DNA of 51,256 bases, taken from NCBI GenBank assembly GCA_003175695.1, contig PSRA01000180.1:1-51256 (forward strand). The letters are read 5' to 3'. A model generated the notes under the pieces. It was not told the origin of the DNA and did no database searches. It worked only from the letters and a program-made list of their open reading frames with translations. The position numbers and the translations under genes are program-made. Within the stretch, counting starts at the first letter, position 1. Each line of letters opens with the position of its first letter. Positions 33,680 through 41,980 of the stretch are shown here, piece after piece. Source of the DNA: Bacteroidota bacterium. Its GTDB lineage: Bacteria > Bacteroidota > Bacteroidia > Chitinophagales > Chitinophagaceae.

Positions 33680-33723
33680 GTAACTCAAAAGTTACATATA
33701 ACTTTATGTAACTCTAAAGTTAC
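33680..33723 (+). promoter_or_regulatory. Nested palindromic operator-like array before the SRPBCC gene
   Basis: GTAACT-CAAA-AGTTAC (33680-33695) and GTAACT-CTAA-AGTTAC (33708-33723) are perfect 6-base palindromes with 4-base centres, 28 bases apart. Between them AGTTACATA and TATGTAACT form a further perfect 9-base inverted repeat around TAACTT. The array ends five bases before the ATG at 33729 and follows a -7-like box, the position of a repressor operator. AHSA1/SRPBCC genes are often controlled by ArsR-type regulators, but none is encoded in this window. Confidence 0.6.
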
Positions 33724-33728
33724 TTATC

Positions 33729-34166
33729 ATGAAAAAGGACATTAACCAGAAATGGTTCTTCAACCAACCGCCGCCACAAGTCTGGGACTATCTTACTAAG
33801 GCAGAGCTTCTCGCCTTATGGCTCATGGATAATGATTTCAAACCCGTCGTCGGCCACAAATTTCAATTTCGGGGAGGCGGACATGACTGCGAAACAGTGG
33901 GAATTGCCTATTGTGAAGTACTCGAAATTGTTCCACAGAAAAGGCTTTCCTATTCATGGAGAACTGGAAGCGGCAACGACATGACAGTTAATTCAATGGT
34001 CATTTGGACTCTGTCGGAAAAACCTGGCGGAACAGAACTTCTTTTGCAGCACAACGGATTCGAATTGCTCGAAGATTATCAATCTCATGCGGATGGATGG
34101 AATCGTTGCATGAACCAACTAAATGAAATCCTGATCGCTCCGCAACATGCAAGTGCAACCACCTGA
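33729..34166 (+). CDS. SRPBCC (AHSA1-like START fold) protein
   Basis: A 145-residue START/Bet v1-fold protein. INQKWFFNQPPPQVWDYLTK with AELLALWLMDNDFKPVVGHK is the typical AHSA1 N-terminus, and PGGTELLLQHNGFELLEDYQ with a C-terminal helix containing GWNRCMNQLNEIL completes the fold. These proteins bind hydrophobic ligands; the role is unknown. In many genomes an ArsR-family regulator gene precedes this type; here only the palindromic array is found. Confidence 0.87.
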   Translation: MKKDINQKWFFNQPPPQVWDYLTKAELLALWLMDNDFKPVVGHKFQFRGGGHDCETVGIAYCEVLEIVPQKRLSYSWRTGSGNDMTVNSMVIWTLSEKPGGTELLLQHNGFELLEDYQSHADGWNRCMNQLNEILIAPQHASATT

Positions 34167-34461
34167 CAAATTCAGAGTGGATATAAATCTATTGTCTAAC
34201 TATAGCCATGTCCGCAAATTCACGGAATTAAAAAGCGCTGTATCGGGCTAAATCAAAAAAAGCGAACAACTCAAACCTTCTTTATTCATAATTAGTTCAA
34301 AGCGCGCAAACCTAAAATGATATTTATGTATCATTCCAGAATTCTTTATCATCTAAAACGAGTTTCAGCTTTTTCAATTTATCGACAGGCTTACCCAGGT
34401 TCGGATGGACACTCAACTAAAATATTCTAAACAAATTCTCTTTATCCAAAAAATTAAAAAA

Positions 34462-34896
34462 ATGAAACAGCAAGATTATACGGCAACCATTGAAGTAAAC
34501 GGAGATACAAAAGAAGCCTTTCAAAAAATTTCAAAAGTAGACGAATGGTGGGCGAAAACTTTTAAGGGCAAGGCCTTGCAAAAAGGCGATCACTTTCGCG
34601 TAGAATTTGGAGACACAACTGTTGATTTTGACATCAAGGAAGCAGTTCCCGACAAAAAAATCATATGGCATGTGAGTGATTGCTATTTGCCCTTCCTGAA
34701 TGATAAAACTGAATGGACAGGAACTGAAGTAGTTTGGGAAATTTCTCCCAAGAACCGGCACACTGAAATCAAAATGACACATGTTGGCCTTTCACCCGAT
34801 GCAGAATGCTTCGAAGTTTGCCAGCAAGGCTGGAATAAACATATAAAAAGCAGCCTGGTGAACTTGATAAATGAAAATAAGGGTATGCCGCAGTAG
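34462..34896 (+). CDS. SRPBCC family protein
   Basis: A 144-residue protein of the same START-like superfamily as its neighbour at 33729 but of another subgroup. YTATIEVNGDTKEAFQKISK and VDEWWAKTFKGKALQKGDHF start the domain; GTEVVWEISPKNRHTEIKMT and the final helix with QGWNKHIKSSLVNLINEN end it. The frame is open to 34405, but the ATG at 34462, after an A-rich stretch, matches the family start. The spacer before it (34167-34461) contains an unassigned minus-strand peptide (HPNLGKPVDKLKKLKLVLDD region, 34324-34416), perhaps a gene remnant. Confidence 0.86.
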   Translation: MKQQDYTATIEVNGDTKEAFQKISKVDEWWAKTFKGKALQKGDHFRVEFGDTTVDFDIKEAVPDKKIIWHVSDCYLPFLNDKTEWTGTEVVWEISPKNRHTEIKMTHVGLSPDAECFEVCQQGWNKHIKSSLVNLINENKGMPQ

Positions 34897-34937
34897 GAAT
34901 TGTTTGGAACTCAATCACATCGTTGCCGGACATCAAT

Positions 34938-34961
34938 AATCGGCAGATCATTCTGCCGATT
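34938..34961. terminator. Bidirectional terminator hairpin
   Basis: AATCGGCAGA and TCTGCCGATT form perfect 10-base arms with a TCAT loop, followed by GTTTAAATAATTT on the plus strand. It lies between the convergent SRPBCC and MFS genes (ends at 34896 and 34974) and probably serves both. Confidence 0.65.
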
Positions 34962-34973
34962 GTTTAAATAATT

Positions 34974-36437
34974 TCAAAGACGCAGTCTTTTTCTTATCAA
35001 TGCTTTTATTTGCTCTTGAAGCTCGATTATGCCACCAATAAGAAAATAGTCTTTGAAATTAGTTTTGACGTTCGTTCTCACAATACGAATCACCTTGTCC
35101 TTATCTACCTCTCCGACTTCCTTGACCGCAGGAAGATATTGCAATGCCACAAGGGCGAGTAAAGCCCCGATCAGAAACAGAAAATTCCATTCATGTAGAA
35201 CCAATAGTCTGAACAATCTGTTTGCGTTGGGACTAATCCACTGTGCGGTTATACTGAAATGCCTGGTAGTGAAAAAGTCTGCCAGCCAGCCACCTAGGAC
35301 GGGAGCGATGGACGAAAAGATCGCTGTGACTATATTTCTGGCGGTCAAATATACAATCGCATCTTCTTTGGGAGCGAGCTTCAGGCCGATGTTGGTTAAG
35401 GATAAGTTGATTCCTGAAGTGGAGATGCCACTTGCAATGTAAATGAAAATAAGGATGAATATATTCATATACATCCGGGTGGAGATTTCTACAAAGCACC
35501 ATGCAATCAGACAAAGAGCGTATATGGGACCTCCTATGGCGATAATTGTTTTATTACTGTACTTATCCGCCAATGCGCCCCAAATTTGAACGGTCAGAAT
35601 GCTACTCAAGACTCCGATTGTTGTTAGGCCAACTATGTAGATTAACGATAGATTCAAAGTCCTAATCATGTACACAGTAAAAAAAGGAATGGCAATATTC
35701 AAGGCAAACACCCAGGCCGAATTAAAAATAAGTAACCTGGCAAAATTTTTATTTTGAATAGGCTGTTTCAATAGTTTGAATAGGTTAAGATTTGTAAGTG
35801 ACGATACTGGCTCTGGCGCACGGGAAAGGATCAACGCTCCCAAAATACCGACCACACCACCTATTATGAACATAATCGCATAAGTCGTCAGTTCATGTCT
35901 TGGAGAAATTGATTTTACGTAATCAAGAATTACTGCCAGGACAAGGCTTAAGATTACGTTCAATATTTGAGCCGTCCTTGTTCTCTTCGCAAAATAACTT
36001 CCTAAGATGTTTTCTGGTACTAAATCTTTCATCCAAGAGTTCCAACTAGGTCCTGCTATTGACCCAAAAAAACAAAAGAAAAATAAAAATGTTATGAGGA
36101 GATTTGCTGAATAAATGGAAAAAACAGCCAGCATTCCTATTGCAATCAATGTTACACGGGCCAGGATCGAAAATACCACTGATATCTTCCGACGATTTCT
36201 ATATTTTCCTACCAGCCAGATGGATAACAATTGAAAAATATTTGTGAGAGTAGGAAGGGCGACCAAAACACCTATTTGAAAATTCGATGCGCCTAATAAA
36301 ACCGCCAGGGCAATCAAAAATGTGCCGCCTGTAAGAACAGTCATTGCCTCAGTGGCCAACCCATCACCGATTACCATTCTCAATCCTTTCTTGACGTCGG
36401 ATTCTGTTAATGCTGCTTTGGGTTCTAACCATTTCAT
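34974..36437 (-). CDS. MFS transporter
   Basis: A 487-residue transporter with about twelve hydrophobic segments. The early block VLLGASNFQIGVLVALPTLT and the loop LVGKYRNRRKISVVFSILAR are typical of MFS proteins (loop 2-3). A second similar loop, LADKYSNKTIIAIGG, occurs in the second half. SIAGPSWNSWMKDLVPENIL resembles a Bacteroidota/Bacillota MFS group with unknown substrates. There is a cytoplasmic tail of about 60 residues. Substrate cannot be inferred and no neighbour hints at it. Confidence 0.87.
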   Translation of the reverse strand: MKWLEPKAALTESDVKKGLRMVIGDGLATEAMTVLTGGTFLIALAVLLGASNFQIGVLVALPTLTNIFQLLSIWLVGKYRNRRKISVVFSILARVTLIAIGMLAVFSIYSANLLITFLFFFCFFGSIAGPSWNSWMKDLVPENILGSYFAKRTRTAQILNVILSLVLAVILDYVKSISPRHELTTYAIMFIIGGVVGILGALILSRAPEPVSSLTNLNLFKLLKQPIQNKNFARLLIFNSAWVFALNIAIPFFTVYMIRTLNLSLIYIVGLTTIGVLSSILTVQIWGALADKYSNKTIIAIGGPIYALCLIAWCFVEISTRMYMNIFILIFIYIASGISTSGINLSLTNIGLKLAPKEDAIVYLTARNIVTAIFSSIAPVLGGWLADFFTTRHFSITAQWISPNANRLFRLLVLHEWNFLFLIGALLALVALQYLPAVKEVGEVDKDKVIRIVRTNVKTNFKDYFLIGGIIELQEQIKALIRKRLRL

Positions 36438-36805
36438 TTATCACTCAATTCAATCATCAGAATGGACGATTCAATTTTTATACCTGTGCGACTAATGTTG
36501 TTTGAAGAATGTAATGACCGTTTTACTGCACAGTGAAGCAGGTTTGGGGGACCCGGTGTTCTCTTATTCAAATTACAAAAGATAATTGAATTTCAGGCGG
36601 TAATGCCTGTATAATCAGCACAATGAAAGCGAAACGCTCGACTTTTTCTTTCTGCAAAGAACAATTGCGTTGTTATACTTGTTGGGTAATTTGCTTAGCA
36701 CAATTGATGTAGTAGCCTAAATTTTATCTTTTTCGGCCAGGTATTTGCAAAAAATCCAGTGAATCGTCTCAGGTTCCACTATTTAAATTCTGATAATCAT
36801 TAGGA
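36438..36805. other. Spacer of 368 bases with weak promoter for the downstream gene
   Basis: No gene is recognised. TTG at 36704-36706 and TATCTTTT at 36725-36732 are 18 bases apart and approximate the Bacteroidota consensus; they could drive the gene at 36806. Confidence 0.35.
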
Positions 36806-37123
36806 ATGGCTTACCAATACGGAATGCGAAAAGCAAAGTTGGCTATCATATACCTCGCCAGCGCTGAAAATATTCAATCAAGAATCGAGAGAGCATGGGA
36901 GGAAATCATGGGCTTGTCAGAAATCCATATGCCTCCGGATACAGCTATTGAATTATTTGAAAGAAGGCAGATCATTTATCAATCATATCAAACGCTATCC
37001 AGGAATGGTCGGCCTGCTGAAGTCGAAGATCTGGATAAAATTGCCCGTGATCTGGCGGAACTCTGCGCCGATATTATCGAACTCAATTCAAAGGATGTGG
37101 AAGAACAAGAGCCGCTGATTTAG
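36806..37123 (+). CDS. Small helical hypothetical protein
   Basis: A 105-residue soluble protein that should be mostly helical: KLAIIYLASAENIQSRIERA, DTAIELFERRQIIYQSYQTL and DLDKIARDLAELCADIIELN. It is acidic at the C-terminus and has no signal or membrane segment. I recognise no family. A promoter-like sequence lies upstream and its ATG is clear, so the gene is probably real. Confidence 0.55.
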   Translation: MAYQYGMRKAKLAIIYLASAENIQSRIERAWEEIMGLSEIHMPPDTAIELFERRQIIYQSYQTLSRNGRPAEVEDLDKIARDLAELCADIIELNSKDVEEQEPLI

Positions 37124-37325
37124 CTCGCTTGCACAAAAGAGTACGTTTTGATCCACCGTGAACCAGCGAAATGGAAAAATCAATTGGAAATTCTATCTGC
37201 TATTTGGACTCTTAATAAAGGCAATTATATCTTCTTCTTTCTCTTCTGTGAGATCTAATTTATTAAGCGGCAAAGTTTCATCAGCCGTGGCGGTTAATAC
37301 AGCTATTTACCGGTAACAATTTTGA

Positions 37326-38189
37326 CTATTTTTTTGCTTCAAGCAACAACTGAAAATTATCTGGCTTATTAATTATGTAATTGTGCTGGTGGGGAGAGTG
37401 AACAAATATGACGCGATTATTTTTCAAATCTTCCATTGTTAATTTTGATTCTTCCTTCCTGATGAATGGAATTTTTTCCTTCTGTAGTTGCTCCATAAAT
37501 TCCATGCTGTCTTCATAAGTTCCCCCGTTGTCAGTATAATAGTGAACGAAAACATTACCTGGATTCTCCTTAATCCAGTTCATATATTTAAATTCTTGCC
37601 CATAAAGCCCATCAAATAAAAGCACTTCGTGAATCGGAAGTTTACCCTTTTGCAAGATCTGAGCTATGACTCTGAATCCTCCACTGTGACCAGCAATGGT
37701 TATCCGTCCCGGTCTTGCCTGTGATGGAATAATCTTACGCTCTTTTAATTGATCTAATATATCGCTTACCAACAAAGAAAAGACGCCTGGTTGTTCCAGT
37801 TTTCCGCCGTAGCTGTCCGGTGCGTCCTTTGCCGTTTCAGGCAAAACCAAAATTGCATTGCGCCCGCTGGCAATAAACTGTTTGCTTAATTCATAAAAAA
37901 CAATAGCGGTATCAATATTATTCCTCCAACCATGGAACCAGAAAACTAAGTCGATATTTTCTTTGGGAGAAAAATGCGCAGGGACAAGCATCAAGACCGA
38001 ACTATCATTATAATGAGATTTTGCATCAAGGAATACAGAATCGTACATATACCCATTCTTGCGTCCGGTATCTGGAAATGAGGTGTAAGAAGAAGTAAAC
38101 TTGATATATTGAGCATTTTGTAATTGGCCGCGTGCAATTGTTGAGATTGCGATCACGAGAAAAACAACTGCTGCAATTCGTATTGTCAT
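37326..38189 (-). CDS. Exported alpha/beta-hydrolase-fold protein
   Basis: A 287-residue protein with a signal peptide (MTIRIAAVVFLVIAISTIAR then GQ). LVFWFHGWRNN is the strand and oxyanion-hole region, ITIAGHSGGFRVIAQIL contains the nucleophile elbow GHSGG, and VHSPHQHNYI near the C-terminus supplies candidate catalytic histidines. NGGTYEDSMEFMEQL may hold the acid. It is therefore probably an active periplasmic esterase or lipase-like hydrolase with unknown substrate. The DoxX gene lies 162 bases upstream on the same strand. Confidence 0.75.
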   Translation of the reverse strand: MTIRIAAVVFLVIAISTIARGQLQNAQYIKFTSSYTSFPDTGRKNGYMYDSVFLDAKSHYNDSSVLMLVPAHFSPKENIDLVFWFHGWRNNIDTAIVFYELSKQFIASGRNAILVLPETAKDAPDSYGGKLEQPGVFSLLVSDILDQLKERKIIPSQARPGRITIAGHSGGFRVIAQILQKGKLPIHEVLLFDGLYGQEFKYMNWIKENPGNVFVHYYTDNGGTYEDSMEFMEQLQKEKIPFIRKEESKLTMEDLKNNRVIFVHSPHQHNYIINKPDNFQLLLEAKK

Positions 38190-38351
38190 GAATCAGGTCG
38201 TTAATGTGAGAGTCAAAAAAAGTAAGATATGATTTATTTTCACCAGATCGCTATTCTCACGCTGCCAAGCAATTCTCCTCAGGGCAAGTCTAACAAAATA
38301 AAAAAAGATTCTGCAGGAACATTTTCTAGCAACAACTTGGCATCTCCTACA

Positions 38352-38780
38352 TTAGGCTTTTATCTTATTGTGTCGAATGCCATCAAGGTTCCATTGGTCC
38401 CAATCCTCCGGCGCAAGGAGTAGGACGATCAGCAATAAGGCTCGCGGCATAACATGGCTGAGGTCCCAAATGGGTTCTATCAGTCCATGTCCAAATGAGA
38501 CAATTAGCAAGTCCAATGCGAGTAAATAATAAGCGCATTTTCTAAATAATCCTATAATGAGGAGAAACCCCGCAACCAGTTCGACATAACTTGTGTAGTA
38601 AGCTGCAAACCAAATAACCCATTTGGGAAGAAAAGTGTTTTCAAAATCTTTGAAAAATTTACCATAAACCTCAGGAATCGTATACATGAACACCTTGCCA
38701 AAGCCCTGCATAAAGAAGATGAGGCCTAAGAGGGTCCTGGTAAATAATATCCCTGTCCTTCGTAAAAAAGTGCCCTGCAT
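38352..38780 (-). CDS. DoxX family membrane protein
   Basis: A 142-residue protein with four membrane segments. FTRTLLGLIFFMQGFGKVFM is the DoxX signature (LLGLIFFxxGxxK). YVELVAGFLLIIGLFRKCAY and LLALDLLIVSFGHGLIEP follow, and LMPRALLLIVLLL-like SHVMPRALLLIVLLLAPEDW closes it. DoxX/DoxD-like proteins are quinone-linked or redox-related in some organisms, and mostly unassigned. It lies 50 bases downstream of the M20 peptidase gene on the same strand, which suggests co-transcription. Confidence 0.85.
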   Translation of the reverse strand: MQGTFLRRTGILFTRTLLGLIFFMQGFGKVFMYTIPEVYGKFFKDFENTFLPKWVIWFAAYYTSYVELVAGFLLIIGLFRKCAYYLLALDLLIVSFGHGLIEPIWDLSHVMPRALLLIVLLLAPEDWDQWNLDGIRHNKIKA

Positions 38781-38830
38781 GAAAGAATTTTTTAATTTTC
38801 ACTTCGAGATTTTCCCCGTCACGTTACGAT

Positions 38831-40357
38831 TCATTTTATCATCATCAATGCAGCCATCGATTCAATTCCATCAAATAAATTCTGCAAACGGATATTCTCA
38901 TTTTCAGCATGCTGGTTATTGTCGTGGTTAGTGATAGGAACCGTAATAGTTTTTGTATTCAAATATTTTTCGAATAAAAATAGAGGCAGGCTACCACCCA
39001 TCGTTGGCAACAGCACGACAGGATCTGAAGTGGTTGTTTTCACCGCTTCTATGACTTTTCTCGCAATGGGTAAGCTCAAAGAAGTTCTTTGTGCATTATA
39101 ACTGTCTTTCTCAGTAGCGATTTTTATTATTTTCTCATACTTTTTTCTTTCACCATCTGTCGGTTCGTGATCAATTACAGAATACCCCTGGGCTTTGATA
39201 TGATCAATCACTTTTTGCTGTTGTCTTTTCCAGTCATTACCCGGAACAAGTCTTAAATCGATAACCGCGGTGGCAAAGGTGGGAATTTGATTAGAAGCCA
39301 TTTTACCGACGTTACCACTTTGCATTCCATTAATATTTAAAGATGGAAGCATAATGGATTCGTTGAGTGAAACACCCTTCATATCAGTTGAAATTATTCC
39401 CAACTCATTTTTCATTTGATCATCCACTGATGGGATTTCCCGGAGCGCTCTTTTTTCAGATTCAGATAAGGGAGTTGCATCATCATAGAATCCCTTGACC
39501 GTTATCCTTCCATTTTCATCTTTCATGGAGGCCAGCAATTTTGCCAACATCATCGCCGGGTTAGGCGCCCAGTTACCATAGTGCCCACTATGCAAGGGTC
39601 TTTTTGATGCATAGATGGTGAGGTCCAGGTGGGTATCCCCCCGGGCTCCGAAAACAATTTGCTTTTGTCCATTTTGGTACACAGGCCCGTCACAAATAAT
39701 CCAAAGATCTGACCGCAGCAAAGGAGCGTACTTATCCAGAATTTCATTGAGGTGGGAAGAACCTGCTTCTTCTTCTCCCTCAAAGAAAAATTTCAAATTG
39801 ACCGACGGTTGCAGGCCACTTTTGATGATGGCGCCATACGCATTGAGAATGGCATCGATTCCTGCTTTATCGTCGGAAGCACCTCGCGCATAGATTCTCC
39901 AATCAGGATTATATTTATCATCACTGGGATACGGTATATTGACGCCACTTTGATCAATGGCAGCACTGAATAATTTCGGGTTGAACGGTGCCAAATCATT
40001 TGCCCATTGTGCGGGATTCACGGGTTGGCCATCGTAATGAGCATAAAAAGTGAAAGTTTGTTTAGCACCCGGCACTTTCACTTCACCGTAAACGACAGGA
40101 GGCATCTCAGCGGCTGGGCCGGTAAGTAGTTGCAGATTTTGTATACCTCTTTTGTTCATCATATCCATCACGAAAAGCGCGTTCTTCTTAATATTCTGAC
40201 TGTCCTTGGCAACGTTTGGGATGGAAAGGAGTTTTACAAACTCCCCAACGATGTCATTGGCATTAGCCTCTCTGAATTTCCTGATAACCAAAATTTCTGG
40301 TGTTTGAGCCAGGGCAAATTGACACATCAGAGTAGAAAGGAAGAATAACTTCTTCAT
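38831..40357 (-). CDS. Exported M20 family metallopeptidase (dipeptidase-like)
   Basis: A 508-residue secreted zinc peptidase. MKKLFFLSTLMCQFALAQ is the signal peptide, which fixes the ATG at 40357 although the frame is open to 40462. Zinc-site blocks of the M20 family are present in order: FYAHYDGQPVNP (His, with Asp nearby), GASDDKAGIDAIL (bridging Asp), FEGEEEAGSSHL (catalytic Glu and ligand Glu), FGARGDTHLDL, and a final PITNHDNNQHAENENIRL (ligand His). A dimerisation domain lies between. M20 members of this size hydrolyse dipeptides or N-acyl amino acids. It probably acts in the periplasm and shares a transcript with the DoxX gene. Confidence 0.92.
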   Translation of the reverse strand: MKKLFFLSTLMCQFALAQTPEILVIRKFREANANDIVGEFVKLLSIPNVAKDSQNIKKNALFVMDMMNKRGIQNLQLLTGPAAEMPPVVYGEVKVPGAKQTFTFYAHYDGQPVNPAQWANDLAPFNPKLFSAAIDQSGVNIPYPSDDKYNPDWRIYARGASDDKAGIDAILNAYGAIIKSGLQPSVNLKFFFEGEEEAGSSHLNEILDKYAPLLRSDLWIICDGPVYQNGQKQIVFGARGDTHLDLTIYASKRPLHSGHYGNWAPNPAMMLAKLLASMKDENGRITVKGFYDDATPLSESEKRALREIPSVDDQMKNELGIISTDMKGVSLNESIMLPSLNINGMQSGNVGKMASNQIPTFATAVIDLRLVPGNDWKRQQQKVIDHIKAQGYSVIDHEPTDGERKKYEKIIKIATEKDSYNAQRTSLSLPIARKVIEAVKTTTSDPVVLLPTMGGSLPLFLFEKYLNTKTITVPITNHDNNQHAENENIRLQNLFDGIESMAALMMIK

Positions 40358-40699
40358 GAAATGGATTTGGAGTGTGAAGGGTGAGACTAATGAACTAAAA
40401 TCGAATATACGAAGTCTAGGGTCTCCCTCTTCTAAAATCGTCGATTTGGAAGTCATCACCAAACCATAAAATTGTTACTACCAGAAAGGTCCGTCACAAC
40501 AAATTACTGGTTAAGGGACAATAATGCAAACAAAAACATTTTTCTAATATTGTAAACCCAAAACCGCAAAAGTTATTTAGGATGTGCCGGTTCAGACATG
40601 TGTGCAGAGATACTCCACTAAGAGAAGCCGAAATATTGATTAAATTGAATAAAGGTTATTGAAAGGAATTATAATTGAAAATATAAAAACGATCAAGTC

Positions 40700-41101
40700 A
40701 TGCCAATTTCGATTACCAAGGCAGATTTTGCACCGCAACTTTTCATTCCGAGTGGAGTTAGGAATGTCGATTTCTATGTAGACGGATTAGGTGCAACTGA
40801 GCTCAGGCGATTTAGCAATGATGACGGTTCGGTTCACGTTGTTGAATATGCATTGGGTGGATCTTTATTTCATCTACATGAAGAGAAGCCTTCAGACGGC
40901 CATTATGATCCCGTTGCCACAAATGGAGTGACTGCCCTGGTAGGCGTATTCGTAGATGATGTGGATGGACTGATGAACCAGGCTATTAAAGCCGGCGCAA
41001 CCCTGGTCAAGGAAGCGCAGGATTATGAATATGGTTATCGCCAGGGGGAAATAAAAGATCCTTTTGGCCATATCTGGCTGATCGAAAAGAAGATTGACTG
41101 A
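40700..41101 (+). CDS. VOC family protein
   Basis: A 133-residue VOC protein, PhnB/glyoxalase-like. APQLFIPSGVRNVDFYVDGL gives the first unit, where the usual substrate-proximal pattern is present. ALVGVFVDDVDGLMNQAIKA and GEIKDPFGHIWLIEKK give the second unit with the closing DPFGHxW block and a Glu in WLIEK. No substrate can be named. An NTF2-like pseudogene starts on the opposite strand seven bases beyond its stop. Confidence 0.88.
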   Translation: MPISITKADFAPQLFIPSGVRNVDFYVDGLGATELRRFSNDDGSVHVVEYALGGSLFHLHEEKPSDGHYDPVATNGVTALVGVFVDDVDGLMNQAIKAGATLVKEAQDYEYGYRQGEIKDPFGHIWLIEKKID

Positions 41102-41107
41102 GAAAGG

Positions 41108-41332
41108 TCAAGGTCTATTTCGCATTTGTCGGAAAATCTTACCAGTTCCGCCAAAGAAAACTTCAATTGATTTTATTTTTCCGTCGCTAAACCTAAAGTA
41201 TTCCGTATTGCGTAATTTCTTATTCGACACAGTAGTGAGTTCATACAACACAAAAGCATCATTCAAGACTTGCTACTGATCATCAGGGTAGTGCCAGTCC
41301 ATTCCTTGATAGAATTTTAGGAACTCATTGGA
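41108..41332 (-). pseudogene. NTF2/SnoaL-like gene remnant with an in-frame TAG
   Basis: Seventy-five codons read FLKFYQGMDWHYPDDQ, then TAG (41273-41275), then QVLNDAFVLYELTTVSNKKL and RNTEYFRFSDGKIKSIEVFF with GGTGKIF, ending in TGA. The second part is the C-terminal sheet of NTF2-like proteins (RNTEYFxFxxGKIxxIEVFFG). A single C-to-T change (CAG to TAG) would explain the stop. The N-terminal half of such proteins, about 60-70 residues, is not seen, since a TGA precedes the fragment. It lies entirely in the gap between the VOC gene and the membrane protein at 41420. Confidence 0.6.
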
Positions 41333-41419
41333 TCAGAACTGCACTCATTACCCTGCATGGGTTTATGCTTCTAATCATGGCGATTCGGGTTTTGAAGAAT
41401 TGAAAATCCTTTGAAGATC

Positions 41420-41875
41420 TTAGATCAGACCAAACCCCCTTGACAAAAGCATATAAAGTCCCCACAAAAAAATGAGAGTCAAAAAAAGCAACTCTTTCCA
41501 TGGTTTTTTTGGAAATGCCTGTACGCCGTAAGACATAATTTTGATTGGAGAAATGGGAGGCTTTGGCGACTTATCTTCTGGCAATGGATCTGAAAACCGA
41601 TGAAAATAGACTTGAATGAGAGTAGCTCCAATGTATACGCCTGTAATAAAACTAAGGTACTCCATAGATTTGGAAAGAAATAGGAGTGTGACAAGAAGAG
41701 CCAATACTAGCAGAATGACATTGTCAAAATACTTAGTTGCACTGGCTTTTTGGCCGTATGATTTATCAAGCTGTTTTCGCCTTACCTCATATCTTACGAA
41801 AAAGAAAACATAAAACTTGATTAAGGCCTGCAATACAAACAAGGTCATTAGAATTTTTAGAATTGTCGATGACAT
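41420..41875 (-). CDS. Hypothetical membrane protein
   Basis: A 151-residue protein with about four membrane segments: ILKILMTLFVLQALIKFYVF, YFDNVILLVLALLVTLLFLS, YLSFITGVYIGATLIQVYFH and ELLFLTLIFLWGLYMLLSRG. A basic loop (RYEVRRKQLDKSYGQK) follows the first segment and a Pro-rich loop (DPLPEDKSPKPPISPIK) precedes the last. I recognise no family. The clear ATG and membrane pattern support a real gene. Confidence 0.6.
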   Translation of the reverse strand: MSSTILKILMTLFVLQALIKFYVFFFVRYEVRRKQLDKSYGQKASATKYFDNVILLVLALLVTLLFLSKSMEYLSFITGVYIGATLIQVYFHRFSDPLPEDKSPKPPISPIKIMSYGVQAFPKKPWKELLFLTLIFLWGLYMLLSRGFGLI

Positions 41876-41980
41876 ATTTCAAGAGAGTTAAGATCAATAA
41901 TAAATTTCTATAAGCTGTTCACTTCAAAAGACTGGATGAAATGTTGCGCTCCGGCGCCAAAATAGGTTACAAATTTGCAA

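Noticed and set aside
34324-34416. Minus-strand peptide with HPNLGKPVDKLKKL
   Set aside because: It looks protein-like and ends in a stop, but it has no start codon and I could not assign a family. It is mentioned only as a possible remnant.
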